A stretch of DNA of 64,000 nt, taken from positions 1,612,001-1,676,000 of the forward strand of contig NC_052130.1 in the NCBI RefSeq assembly GCF_012273895.1, read 5' to 3'. The stretch's first letter is position 1. Each line of letters starts with the position of its first letter. Of this stretch, positions 51,836-63,240 are shown piece after piece. The notes below the pieces were generated by a model, which had not been told where the DNA came from, made no database searches, and saw nothing but the letters and a program-made list of their open reading frames with translations. The DNA is from Zerene cesonia (Eukaryota; Arthropoda; Insecta; Lepidoptera; Pieridae). Made by a program: the position numbers and the translations under genes.

Positions 51836-53111
51836 GCTCCGTTGCGACATGATAGAAAGACAAACAAATGGAGATGCTTTTATAATGTAAGTAAGGATTA
51901 CTGGTATGTTTAAAAAAAAAAAATAATATTAATTATGCTCAATTTATACTTTACTTAAAATAATATCTTTAAATGGTCAGCTATCCTGATAAGAGAGAGA
52001 AATTAAGTGTTTATTATACAGATAAACTGTTTAATTTCTTTATAAAATTTGCTTCCACCAAGCATCGTACCTAGAACAGATACTATCAACGAAAACGCAA
52101 ATTAATTAAACTTAAAACGTAATTAACAATACAAACAAAGCTCAAACGTTTGTGCAACAATTATTTCATACAATTATCGCCGGCATAAAAAACAAGTAAA
52201 TAAATCATAAGGTTCAAAATCGCATGCATTAGAAATGCTCAGCAGGTCCCGGTATCAAATAAATGGCATCGCTGTCTAGGCCGCGCAAGCAAGGTCACTA
52301 TGATTTGGTCACCACGCTTTTGGGAAATTCGGGACTGGGTCACAGTTTAATTATGGTCATACTTTTATTATATATGGACCTTTGACCTAGTCGTTTTAAC
52401 CACTTATCAGTGTGTCCTTCTGTTGGGGTCGCGATGAATCGTGCTGGTGTTGCGAAAAAATTATTTGATTTAAAATTATTTCCGAAATACCGTCTTTTAT
52501 TTTTTATTCATTTAAAGCATACAAGAATGAGGACATTTTACATCTGTTTATCGAGATATATATATTTGCTTTTTCAATCATGATGTAATTGCTACCAAAA
52601 AATATTGCAGCTTCGATGTCAGAGGTTTTTATTTTCTTTACTTTCTTATATTTTTTTACATAAAACCATCAAATTTTTTATAACATACACAACAAAAACC
52701 TTCCAGCCATATACATAACGTATATTTTATAACCGAGTCCCACTAAATCCCAACCAATGGTAACAGCGTGCGCCCGCGCATATTCTAACCTAGAAACAAG
52801 CTAGATTTCGTGACATTGCGGCGCGCGTGTGTGCGTGCGCTTATCTAGCCGTGGAAACTTGAACTCTATTACAAGGCCTTACGGATGTTAACACATCGCC
52901 ACTAGATGGCATTGGTCGAATTCGTATTTATGTGTGTGTGTGTATGGGCGTAACTGTTTGAACATTTAAAGTAATTTGTTATGTGTGTGTTTAAAAATAT
53001 TCAATTCGGATCAAGGTTGGTTTAAATGTGTCGGCCATGATAGATACTCGGAATAGTTCTGATTATCACCAGGTGTGCAAAATTACTTGCTAGCTATACA
53101 TATATTATATA
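51836..53111. other. Gene-free sequence with a CTCF-like site and TG/CG tract
   Basis: G+C-richer patches lie at 52230-52340 and 52760-52920. The latter includes GCGGCGCGCGTGTGTGCGTG (52818 on) and the CTCF-like site at 52899. The rest is A+T-rich. Confidence 0.42.
52899..52912 (+). promoter_or_regulatory. CTCF-like site
   Basis: CCACTAGATGGCAT matches CCASYAGRKGGCR at every position. It points away from the minus-strand site at 47296-47309. Occupancy is inferred, not shown. Confidence 0.42.
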
Positions 53112-53165
53112 CTAGCTAGTGCCCGCGGCGTTGTCCGACCTGAATGAAAAGTTTTGCTGAAATTC
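53112..53165 (-). mobile_element. Helitron 3'-end fragment
   Basis: CTAGCTAGTGCCCGCGGCGT then CCGACC. The duplicated CTAG suggests one Helitron terminus inserted at, or replaced by, another. Confidence 0.55.
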
Positions 53166-53812
53166 TTATCTTTTGTCCTAAGGTAGACAAAGTGCTCTTA
53201 CAAATATTATTTTGGGTTTTACATATTATACTTACAATATATATTTCTATAAATTTAAATATTCTGTTTAATTTAATTTTTATTTTCATTTGATGAGACT
53301 GATGATAGATATAGACTAACATAATTCTAGATATACAAGCAAATAGTAATAAAAAATGGTGTATTAAATCTGATTTCAGCAATTAATTTCGTAAAACTTT
53401 TCTAACTTCCTTTTTTATTTTTTACCATTGGTTTACCATTTAATTACAATTTAATTTTCTACAATTTTAAATTTTTATAATTAATTTCATTTTCTACCAC
53501 TTGCATGGTAGTCTTTGGTAGTTCTTGCTAGCCTCCATTAATTTAGAAGTTATCTGTTATCTATTGTTATGTTTATGTGATGACAGAAACTTGTCAATTG
53601 CGCACGCGCCAAGGCCAAGTATATATTTGCTACATGTTGCATACTGCTGTGACAATTTCTCGAGTTGTATCATAATTGAAAACGCGACGTTGCTATAGGT
53701 CTGTGGGACTAGCTTCGTTCTGTGGCTTCGCTTGTGTTTAAAGTAGGTAGCTGTAGAGGCTGTGGCAGCGACTTACGCGTTATAAGCTACATCTGTTAAT
53801 TTTATTATATTA
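53166..53812. other. Gene-free A+T-rich block
   Basis: The 88-codon minus ORF (53116-53382) starts in the Helitron end and has no domain. A degraded Helitron-like string GGACTAGCTTCGTTCTGTGG lies at 53708. Confidence 0.4.
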
Positions 53813-54000
53813 CTAGCTGCTACACGCGGCGTCATTCGCGCCGTACCCGGGAGAAAAGTAGCCTATGTGCTAATCCAGACTATAATCTATCTCTGTTCCA
53901 AATTTCATAGATACGATAAGCTGTTTTCGCGTGAAAGAGTAACAAACATTCATACGTCCATCCATACTTACAAATATTCGGGTTTATAATATAAGTAGGA
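53813..54000 (-). mobile_element. Non-autonomous Helitron, family G
   Basis: 3' CTAGCTGCTACACGCGGCGT with hairpin-like GCGGCGTCATTCGCGCCG, body ATGTGCTAATCCAGACTATA, 5' TATAATATAAGTAGGA. The best G copy. Confidence 0.87.
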
Positions 54001-54079
54001 TTATAAGCTTCAATATAAATAATTCTTCATAGAAGAAACCTTATTAATAATTTAAATAAAAATGAATAGGGGCACTTTA

Positions 54080-54326
54080 CTAAGCCAACTCTGTCAATCT
54101 ATTTCTTCTTGACGTCTAAACCACTACACCAATTTGACAACAGACTAACTGAAGCCCAATCCACTGAACAGATCGGGCTGAAATTTGGCGTGCAGATAGA
54201 TGTTATGACGTAGGCGTCCGCTAAGAAAGAATTTTGATCAATTCTACTCCCAAGGGGATAAAATAGCGCATGATATTCATGAAACTTTATTAAGACCGCG
54301 CGGGCGAAGCTGCGGGCAACAGCTAC
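54080..54326 (+). mobile_element. Helitron, family H
   Basis: GACGTCTAAACCACTACACC, GGGCTGAAATTTGGCGTGCA and 3' GCGGGCGAAGCTGCGGGCAA then CAGCTAC (CTAC for CTAG). The 5' end is not clear. A degraded relative is at 16645-16794. Confidence 0.7.
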
Positions 54327-55107
54327 TACAAGGCATTATTTCCAAATCCTCAATTATATCGGTGTTTACAGATTTTCAAACAAACAAACTCATTATACCA
54401 CTATTAATGTATCAAGAAGTGCAACCAACAGAAAGTCAAGGTGTAAGTTATTATGGGTTATTAAAAAATACCTTCACTTATTAATTGCCCCAGGAATTAA
54501 GATTGCTTTTACATTGGTATTGGATTACGTTAGAGAGCAAAAAACTATAATAAAGTTTCATATTTTGCTTTTCCCTTTTCCCCTTCAGTGTAGTTGTTAA
54601 AACTTGGCTCTATCATCTAGATTAGATCTATCAAATCTAATCTAAAACCTAGGTTTTGAGCGGTCAAAAATAAATATCGAGAATTTTAAGTATAACCTAG
54701 ACTCTTTTTTACTTAATTTATTTAAAAAATGCCTATTTTAAATGCCTAGCAAATAGCCTTCCAATTGACAGATTTAAAATCAGGGAGACTTTCAAACAAT
54801 CATTAAAATCAATCAAGTCGAAAGCTCTGAGTTGACAAGCAAAAAAACGCTATAGTCAAAATGACAAACTCCTTTTTTGAAGTCGATAGAAAATTCATAC
54901 AAGTCTTTTAAACTACTAGAAAGTTCTCGTCTTTATACAAGCCATATAAAATCAATTATTTTCATATATGTAGGCACTTTAACATCTAGTAATGAGTATT
55001 AATTGAAATGAAAGTTTAGTACATTAAATCAATTATTAGAACCTAAAAGTATCTATACTTGTATCTCATAAGACCATTAATATTTTTTTTTTCTAAATTA
55101 TAAGGAA
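54327..55107. other. Gene-free A+T-rich block
   Basis: A strong pyrimidine tract and AG (TTTTCCCCTTCAG, ending 54588) looks like a splice acceptor, but the following sequence meets stops quickly in all frames. No gene is called. Confidence 0.4.
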
Positions 55108-55264
55108 CTAGCTGTCCGCCCCGGCACCGTGGAAGATATACCCTTATCCTTCCTCAATAAATAGGCAATCTTACAATGAAATAATTTTTCAAATCGGACC
55201 AGTAGTCCCTGAGATTAGTGCGTTCAAACAAACAAACTCTTCAGATTTATAATATTAGTATAGA
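55108..55264 (-). mobile_element. Helitron, family E
   Basis: 3' CTAGCTGTCCGCCCCGGCAC, body GACCAGTAGTCCCTGAGATT, 5' TATAATATTAGTATAGA. Confidence 0.83.
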
Positions 55265-55673
55265 TTTATAAAGTCAGTCACAGAGCAACTGCCACAGAAA
55301 TGATATCTATAAGTATTTCAATGAACTATTTACCGACAGTTTAATCAAACGAAAACATACAAAATCGCCATTGCTACGTCCAACTGGCCCATCCAAGCTT
55401 TTGTTGGTATGACCCAATTACAAATGTCAACTCTAACGAGCCAGCAATGATTGATTATGACTAATTGTTCGCACAAAAACAAAAATATTAAAAATACGAC
55501 ATGACATATTGTCCGCTTGATGGCTATTCTGTGGAGGGTTGTGACAAGTGCTAAGTGGTGCGCTGGATGCGTGTTTTCAATGAAATTAATTATTTAAATT
55601 GTGCTTTGCAGTTTGGTTTATGACTTTGTAAAGTTTGTCAACTCGTTTTTTGTCTAATATTGAAATAACAGTA
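55265..55673. other. Gene-free spacer
   Basis: A+T-rich. No gene. Confidence 0.45.
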
Positions 55674-55790
55674 TATTTAGAAATTAAAAATTAAAACGGA
55701 TTTTAAACGCGATTTATTCGTTATAATATTAACCCGTCGTTTCGAACACTTTACAGCGAGCGTGGTCACGGGGAGACAGAATATGAGAGT
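55674..55790. mobile_element. MITE arm (relative of 30-290)
   Basis: TTTAGAAATTAAAAATTAAA, CGGATTTTAAACGCGATTTA, TTAACCCGTCGTTTCGAACA, then GTCACGGGGAGAC. A possible matching far arm (AAATAAATCGCGTTTAATTC, 56135-56154) suggests the MITE was split by later insertions. Confidence 0.65.
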
Positions 55791-55889
55791 ATGAATAAGT
55801 ATGTTTTCTACTTGATTAAGCATTTTTACAGCTATGGTAAATGTGTTTTTAAATTGTTGATCAACACAGCGGTTTATACGTGAGCATAG

Positions 55890-56010
55890 AATCGAGAGGC
55901 GTATATCTTTTTCCTTACCTATCCCAGTGTTTTCCTTTATTCCTATCGTCAAACCTTTCCTAATCCCTTTCTAATGTGAAATCGGCAATCTATTTGTCGC
56001 CTCTCCAAAG
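55890..56010 (+). mobile_element. Element K fragment
   Basis: TTTTTCCTTACCTATCCCAG, GTTTTCCTTTATTCCTATCG and ATGTGAAATCGGC match the middle of K as in 23818-24008. The 91-codon minus ORF across it is not a gene. Confidence 0.5.
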
Positions 56011-56130
56011 AACACGGGCGATGCATAGTAACGTTCATCACCAAATCTGTCCTTTTGAAATGGGTCAAAATCGAGTTTAAAAGCGTCGAATGCAGACATA
56101 CAGCGGTAGTTAATAAAAGCGTGTTAAAAG
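56011..56130. repeat. Dispersed repeat fragment (Q)
   Basis: GTCAAAATCGAGTTTAAAAG, GAATGCAGACATACAGCGGT, TAATAAAAGCG. Matches the end of 33990-34205. Confidence 0.45.
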
Positions 56131-56414
56131 GCGAAATAAATCGCGTTTAATTCCCGTTAATTGTTTAATCCACGTGCAAATTCATTGCAAACAGTGTAAC
56201 ATAAGCGCCTAGGCAAGGTTGTGTCCTTGTTCCAATATTATTGTCCACCGAATGACAGTCATATCTTCCGATGTATGTAATTACAGATGCTAGATTGATA
56301 TATATCCTGAATTTCGTGTTAACCGACTTCGATAACTAAGAATAATTGCTTTTAGAATAGGTTCGTATACAAATAATTATGTACAAAATATAGCTGAAGT
56401 TTGTTATCACACTA
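56131..56414. other. Gene-free spacer
   Basis: Includes the possible MITE far arm at 56135-56154. No gene. Confidence 0.4.
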
Positions 56415-56655
56415 TCACTGTGATATTATAAATATGAAAGTTTGTTTGTTTTAATGTTTGTCCGTCAATCACGCTGAAACTACTGAACGAATTTTGATGA
56501 CATTTGGTATCAAAATTCATCAATATAGTAGTATAATAGTATCAGATAGGGTATGAGCTGATTTGGGTGATAGAATACTTTTTATGCCGATTAAATACTC
56601 CCTTAGGATGAAACAGGAATCTTGATATCCGGGCAGAGCCGGGACGAGCGTCTAA
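56415..56655 (+). mobile_element. Helitron, family B
   Basis: 5' region TCACTGTGATATTATAAATA, body CCGTCAATCACGCTGAAACT, 3' CGGGCAGAGCCGGGACGAGC ending CTAA. CTAA fits the general CTRR rule. A small internal duplication lies near 56505-56545. Confidence 0.82.
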
Positions 56656-56982
56656 TGGTGAAATAAATTTTGAAATCGAGCGAAATGTGTTGTTTTTAAA
56701 TGGTATCAAACAAAAAAACCGAATTAATTATTTCATAATCTTGAATATAACATACGAAACAATATTTAAAATTTATATTATTGTGTTATCTATAAAAATT
56801 ATCTGTATAACGTGTTTATTTTTTTGAATTATTGAATAAAATTAACAAATAATTATCTATTGTTGCATCGGAAATCCCTTAAGTGCCTTAAAAGGTTTAA
56901 TACATTGGTATTTTACCATAAACTGCCTGCCTTAAAGTAATATTTCCATTAGAGCTATGAACATGATTTTATTCAATAAATA
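56656..56982. other. Gene-free A+T-rich spacer
   Basis: Nothing recognised. Confidence 0.45.
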
Positions 56983-57324
56983 TCTTAATATATATAAATT
57001 ACGTATCACGTTGTTTGTCCGCGGACTCCTAAACTGGACTCTGGACTCCTAAACTGCTAAACCAATTTTCATAAAATTTGCACACCATGTGGAGTTTGAT
57101 CGAACTTAAAAGATAGTTTATATTATATCTATTAGACTACCCGGGTGGTGCTGGGGTGTGCTGCCAGTAATTCTATAAAACAGGTTTTGTTTGTTTAAAC
57201 GCGTAAATCTCGGGTATACTCGGTCGAGTTGAAAAATTATTTTTTGTTTGAATTGTCCATTTATTCCAAAGGGCTATGGGCTATAATATAACCTCATGTA
57301 CGCGAAACCGCGGTACACATCTAG
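56983..57324 (+). mobile_element. Composite of two Helitron parts
   Basis: 56983-57140 begins TCTTAATATATATAAATTAC and TATCACGTTGTTTGTCCGCG, a 5' part of one family with the phrase GGACTCCTAAACTG duplicated. 57145-57324 reads like the 3' part of family E and ends CGAAACCGCGGTACACAT then CTAG. It is either two nested copies or a chimeric element. Confidence 0.6.
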
Positions 57325-57531
57325 TTATAAATAAGCATCAATAGATACGCAGTCTTAAAAGCAGTCGTCACTTATTATATCAAATTTTTAGGTCTTTCAA
57401 ATGATTACTAGTACTTGTTATATTTCATCAAATCTACAACAAAATGAAGGTTGCATTGTATTAAAATACTAATTAAAAACATAAATAAACAGCAAATAAA
57501 ATTGAAAAAAGTAAAACAATTAAAAAGATGA
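57325..57531. other. Gene-free spacer
   Basis: A+T-rich. Nothing recognised. Confidence 0.45.
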
Positions 57532-57715
57532 GAAATTTTGAAAGAATAGAAATAGTTTGATCACGAGGTCATCGAATCCGCGTATTGTTGCCATACCTTA
57601 GCAATAGCATACGCGGGTTCGAATCCCGCCTGGTGATCAAATTATATCTATTCTTTCAAAATTTCCCCTTCAAAAGCATTTCAATGCTATAAAACTGAAA
57701 AAATTAAGCAACAAT
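57532..57715. mobile_element. Palindromic tRNA-like SINE element (R)
   Basis: The left arm (57532-57585) and right arm (57609-57665) are inverted copies of about 55 bp with a 23-bp loop. The right arm holds the T-arm-like GCGGGTTCGAATCCCGC with B box 57616-57626, then GGTGATCAAA and ATTCTTTCAAAATTTC. The tail AGCATTTCAATGCTATAAA is shared with 34516-34665. RNA from either strand would fold into a long hairpin. Confidence 0.75.
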
Positions 57716-57880
57716 CAAAAATTCCCTTTTTTGTATATTTGCATAATAGTTTATTTGGTGTGGTACATAAAATTATTAAAATGAAATAAATAATAATTCG
57801 TTTCAATAAATTATCATAACTATGTAATAAACAAGCGATAACTAAAACTCCTGCTATCTTGTCGGCTTACGTCGACTAAT
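57716..57880. other. Gene-free spacer
   Basis: A+T-rich. Nothing recognised. Confidence 0.4.
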
Positions 57881-58145
57881 GTTGCACTCTAAGCAAATAA
57901 CTTTATCATTCAGCTATAAATGTAGTCGAAATTTCGACCAATCACGCGTGGCCAAGTCCGTATGGGCGTAAACATCGAAACCGCATCATTTGTGCGTCAT
58001 TCTAAATCATGCGACAAGGTCATCTGTTTTCCGGTTATTCGTGGACAAACATATCTACCTATAATCTAGTTAAACGACAGTTAACGCTGTGGTCAAATAG
58101 TTGATTTTTGTGATTTTGATTTTGTGTAGAAAATAGCGAAAGTGA
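57880..58145 (+). promoter_or_regulatory. Promoter-like patch with donor-like end
   Basis: G+C-richer stretch CGACCAATCACGCGTGGCCA (CCAAT), CCGCATCATTTGTGCGTCAT, ACGACAGTTAACGCTGTGG, ending at a donor-like GCGAAAGTGAGTGAG (58136-58150). Could be a noncoding first exon. No ORF supports it. Confidence 0.22.
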
Positions 58146-58871
58146 GTGAGTCAAATAAAGTTATTTTAACGCTTTTATGTCAAATTTAATTGACATAGAG
58201 TTTACGGGTTTGATTCGATTATAACTCATAGTTTAGTTTAGTTTTTCAGTCTATTTGAAACAATAAATAATTTATTAGAACTCAAATTTACGATTAACAA
58301 AATAGATTTGTCTATAAAGTGTTTTTAGTATTTAACACAGTACCAAGTGATTTCAGTACATTAGGAAGGATCGTTTAATTATCGCTAAATGTACGACACA
58401 TATTGCTTGTATAATTGACATCGGATCTCTTGGTACACAGTTAGCGACCGTGGCCCACACTGCAGTCGCGTGATAATGCCTAGATATCTATATTCATAAT
58501 TCAGGTTTCAATTTACCGTAAGTATATGTGATAAAAACGTTAGAACGTTGATAACTCATAATTTAATAAACAACTTTAGTTATATTTTTATAACTTGTAA
58601 AACACTTTAATGATTATAAAAATTAAGTCTGGAATTGTTATGGTGTTTCCATGATAACTATTAAATAAACACGTTAAAACATAATACTATTTAGCTACAC
58701 GTCGTATAAAAACTTTTAAAATATGGTTCATTCGTATGGGATTGTTTTCACTAAATATTCACCCATAGATTTTTAAAAGACCGACAGTTTAATGCATAAA
58801 TTAAACCCAAACCTTTATCAAGGAATAAACTTATAATTCGAATACCGTAGTGTGTAGTCTATCTATACTAA
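58146..58871. other. Gene-free A+T-rich block
   Basis: A small G+C-richer patch at 58430-58480 (GGTACACAGTTAGCGACCGT). No gene. Confidence 0.42.
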
Positions 58872-59068
58872 TCACACTAATATTATAAATTTGAAAGCTT
58901 GTTTGTTTGGATGTTTGTCTGTTAATCATGCTGAAACTAGTGATCGGATTATGATGAAATTTGGTATATAGACAGAATATGAGCTGAATTGGGTGATAGG
59001 ATACTTTATATCCCCTTTGGGATAAAACAGAATTCTTGATACCCAGGCGAAGCCAGGACGAGCGTTTG
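58872..59068 (+). mobile_element. Helitron, family B
   Basis: 5' TCACACTAATATTATAAATT; 3' CCAGGCGAAGCCAGGACGAG with the CTAG mutated to TTGA. Full length. Confidence 0.85.
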
Positions 59069-60800
59069 AATATTATATGTGATGTAGAGAAAAATCTGTG
59101 GATCCACTAAACCGATTATAAAAATTATTTTACCAAAAGAAAGCTGTATAAAAAGTATTTTTTTGTTTTTATCCCGGTTGAGTTTAGTGTATATATGTTA
59201 AGGTTTAATCTAACTTAACATACGTTTAGAGACCTAATAATTTAAGAACGCCACAGACTATGAAAATATTTGCTAGATGACAAAATAACTACCAGCGGTC
59301 TATGGTATGCGTAATTCAACTGTTTAAGGTAGAAAGTCAACCTTTGTGACCTTCAATCTTAGGCATCTGCTATATTCGATTGTAATTTAGCACATAGATG
59401 CTTTAGGAACGAGAAACCGATAATTTTGTGCTTATTATCTAAACTGCTGGTATTTGTTTTTAAATCTAGCGTTGTATTAGTTCCTGTGATGAAATGGAAC
59501 AGATATCTTGCCCATTATAATTAAAATATGTCCACCTAAAATTAAGGATTGAAACGAAATCGAAAAAAGTAAATCTTACTATAGCTGCGACATCTCTTGA
59601 GTTAGTTACATTATTAAATATAAAGTTTTAGGTTTTTATTAGGTTTTTACTGAAATATATATGTTTTGCGAAATTATAAGGAGGAATAGAATATATTTAA
59701 CAATAAACTATCACTTCCTCAGTCTTTGTTTTCAGTAGAACATATTAAAGCGCGGCTGGAAAGCGGCCATTACCCGCCATTTTTGTTCGCGCGCTAAACT
59801 GTCATTAGACAGTGATGCCAACATTATAAAATTACAAGTTATGGTCGAATTATTAAATTATAGACTCTCGTCAGTGTTGCCAGTAGTTTTCTGTGATTGT
59901 AACCGTTTAAAAAGCCATTTGGGTTGTGAAAAGTTTTGTTTTCCGCTGGAAACGTCGTGAATAGAAATTGTCGATTTAATTCGATTGTGATATAAGTTAT
60001 TTTGCGATTAGTTCCGGTTTGTTATTTACGTTTTCTTAAACAATCGACATAATATAATATTGTTTTATGTCTAACGTTAAAGAGCTTAATACGTTCTAGA
60101 AAGTGCATGATCTATTTGCATAGATAACAATTAAAATATGTTATTGACTTTTAGTTTTCTAACTTACTAATATTAATATTTTATGATAAGCCCAGTATTT
60201 GAATGTAAACCATTTTTTTTACGAATTAAACATATGTTGTATACTGTATTTAGTTAAAACGAAACAAACACATATAAAAAAGAACTTTCTAGAAAAATAC
60301 GTGAATGTAGGTTTCACTAGAATTTCATTCCGGTTTTATTATTCACATATTTAAATATATTTCCTCATTACTTGCTAAAACAAGTAAAAACTCAAATCGC
60401 CGACCTCCATATTATATTATGAAAATGGACAACTAAAGTGACTAGCATCTCTCATTTAGAATATCGCCCGTGACAATACTTTAACAATTTCAATCAGCTG
60501 AGTTGGGAATAGTTCTGGGACAGTCCCGCAAAAGTCCGTTAGAATGGTCACCATATTAAAATAGTTGTATGGAGCTATGCCGTGAGCGCGGTGTATTTTG
60601 TAAATACCCGCTATTATCGGAATAAACGAAAGTTAGCTAATTATTTTTTCCATGGGTAAATTTGTGCTTTTAGCATTGCTATTTTGGCCTGATTTAAACA
60701 ATTAATAAACCTTTTACTATTTTCTAATGGATTTAAAATATATTGACGTGTAATAAATAGTAAACTTATTATGCTTATATGTTTTAATTTAAATGATTAA
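59069..60800. other. Gene-free block with small promoter-like islands
   Basis: 59745-59830 contains GCGGCTGGAAAGCGGCCATT, GCCATTAC (59766-59773) and GCCATTTT (59776-59783), both Pho/YY1-like, then GTTCGCGCGCTAAACTGTC. 60420-60620 is G+C-moderate unique sequence. No coding signal. Confidence 0.4.
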
Positions 60801-60925
60801 CTAGAAGCCCATCCCGCCTAGATACACATATACATCCCGTAGGATGTTATATGGAATAATACAGCTTTCTGCTGATGACAAAATTGTCAAAATCAATTTA
60901 GCATTTTCGGAGTATATTTGGTAAA
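60801..60925 (-). mobile_element. Degraded Helitron
   Basis: CTAGAAGCCCATCCCGCCTA (3' end) then GGAATAATACAGCTTTCTGC and GTCAAAATCAATTTAGCATT. The 5' end is not recognisable. Confidence 0.55.
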
Positions 60926-61104
60926 CAATTAAATTCTCTTCTGTCTATATTGTTGTGTTGATTGCATTCATAATATAAACTATTTTTATAACCTCGGTTA
61001 ATTTTGCTTATTTCTAATTTCATAGCATTGAAAAACGTACAACTCAATCTTGGTAAACTACATCTATTTATACATTTTTCGTGGGCTCTTTACCTTATAG
61101 AAAA
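60926..61104. other. Gene-free spacer
   Basis: A+T-rich. Nothing recognised. Confidence 0.4.
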
Positions 61105-61287
61105 CGAGCTGCGCTCCGCGGTTTCAAACGCGTTAATCCGTATCCCGTAGGAATATCGGGAAAAAAAGTTGCCTATATGTTATTCCAGTTGTCCAGCTGT
61201 CTACATACCAAATTTCATTGCAATCGGTTCAATCAAACACACACACACACATCCTTACAAACTTTCACATTCATAATATTAGTAGGA
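61105..61287 (-). mobile_element. Non-autonomous Helitron, family A
   Basis: 3' CGAGCTGCGCTCCGCGGTTT (CGAG for CTAG), 5' CATAATATTAGTAGGA. An internal deletion removes the TAGTTTTTGCGTGAAAGAGC segment. The 75-codon ORF across it is not a gene. Confidence 0.88.
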
Positions 61288-62990
61288 TATATGACAATAA
61301 TAATTTAATCATCATTATTTATAATTATCACATATGACCTAAGTAGTTTTTAATATTAGGCACTAGATTTCTTCTACGTGTTATAAATGAACTATGAAAA
61401 TATTTAATAAAAATTATAAACACTGTGAATGACTAGCGGCCAGGTGCGCGTTGCGTAATAGCACAACTATTGTATAATTGGGTGACCGTGATTCATGATT
61501 TTTACGGATAGTCCCATTGGAAAAATGCGGTCGCACTACATGTAGATCTTGGTTTTTTTTAATGATAATAAGGTTAATAAGAGATATACTTATTTAATCT
61601 TTTTGGAACTTGGATATTTTATACGTAGACTGTAATTATTTTGCAATACAAAATATGAATTCTAAAACCGACCATCCAGCCATTTGTTCAATTGACCGAA
61701 AAAATACTTCACCGTAACACCGATACCAACGGATTCCTTCTACACGCCCGTCACAAGCGATCAATAAATCAAGTATATTATTCACAAGTGGCTAAACACG
61801 TTACAAAAAGTGAGCCTTATTCAGTCGTAACGCGTCATCGATTGTGAGATAACCCGCTTTTTATCGATATCAATATAACGATTGATATGTTGCTGTTGAA
61901 CATGGGAATTGGGAGTTTCGGAAAATCACCATTTTTTTTTTTTTTTGTAAAAATACTTCATTTCCAAAAAACTCACATTCATCATTGGCAGTGTATCACT
62001 GTAGGCCAGCATTATGTATCTATTTTTTATAGTAAAAATAATGAATTTCTATAAAAGCTCGTATTAGTCTAGCAATGTATTACTAACAGTCCACTAGTAG
62101 TTTAATTCATAAAGATTTGTATTTGGAAGTGTTTGTAACAATACCAGACATTTAAAATTTCTTAAATATTTATTTAGGTACATGGCAAACCAAATTTATA
62201 ATTTTTTCACTGGATTCAGCTGGATAAATAGTTTTAATTGCTATGTCAAAAAATCAATTATGCAGAAGTTAATAACATAAAAATGTGAATCGTTTTGAAT
62301 TTTTTTGCATTTTTTTTTATCCGGTCACAATCATAACGACAATTTCTCGTAATTGCTGCAACATGACTAGCACATGCATAACGCATTTAAACTAATAAAT
62401 CAATGCAAATAATAAACGGCTGTAATAAATCCTATAGTCCAACTCCAAAGAGTTTTATATCGCATTTTATTATATTAGTATTTATTATACACAATGTTAC
62501 AGTGTAATTAATGTAGTTAGAAATTCTATTTAGCACCATAGTATGACCACAGATAATACATGCATGACTGTAGAGTTTGTATGGCAACAAATACATTTTA
62601 AATATAGAATTATTAGACTGTCCTAATACCTACGTTCTTTATTTAAAAATTTTTATTTGTTCTTAATTTGAAACGTTCGATAAACTGTTACGCAGACGTC
62701 ATTTATTATAAATACTTTTCCGATTTTTGAACAGTAAAACAGTATTATGAATTAAATGTAGTTACTTAGTACAAATATTCATTTTACTTTACTATCAATA
62801 ACTATTTTCCGAATGGAGCCATTGAAAAAAGATAAAATTTTTTGAAAGCGCAATCATTGAACTGTAGGCAGATATTCCACCATTGAAACATGACGTATAA
62901 TTCAAAACATCTGACCAATGGTCACTACGAAAATAATTTGGCCCTTTAAAAACTGACCTTTTTAAATTCAGCGCGAGATATGTTAAAATT
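61288..62990. other. Gene-free block with small islands
   Basis: 61430-61560 (GCGGCCAGGTGCGCGTTGCG) and 61690-61880 are G+C-richer. The second includes TATCGATA at 61862-61869, the DRE/DREF core. A 15-T run lies at 61932-61946. The 79-codon minus ORF (62795-63034) is unsupported. Confidence 0.4.
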
Positions 62991-63240
62991 GATGCTATAA
63001 CTAGTTGCGTGCATCGACCGCGCTCGCAGCGCACGAAAAGGGCCCAACCGCATAACTAACATAGTCGCAAATTTAACCGTATGCCAGTAATCGTAAAGTG
63101 CAATTTCGAACGCGCACCGATCGAGCAGATGTTAACGATACAAATATTAGGGGAACTAAGGCATAAAAACTGGCCAGCCAATCACGTGCCGCGCTTATCG
63201 TCCGTCCCGCTCGCGTACGATCGCACTGCTCTTTCTAATG
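62991..63240. promoter_or_regulatory. CpG-rich promoter-like island
   Basis: One of the most CpG-rich unique stretches: CATCGACCGCGCTCGCAGCG, CGAACGCGCACCGATCGAGC, GCCAGCCAATCACGTGCCGC (CCAAT and E-box together) and CCGCTCGCGTACGATCGCAC. A 95-codon ORF (63081-63368) covers part of it with no recognisable domain, so coding status is doubtful. Confidence 0.3.

Noticed and set aside
54575..54640. Exon after the strong acceptor-like TTTTCCCCTTCAG
   Set aside because: All three frames stop soon after the AG and no donor is nearby; pyrimidine tracts are common in this A+T-rich sequence.
57609..57640. A tRNA gene on the plus strand
   Set aside because: Only the 3' half is present, as one arm of a palindrome.
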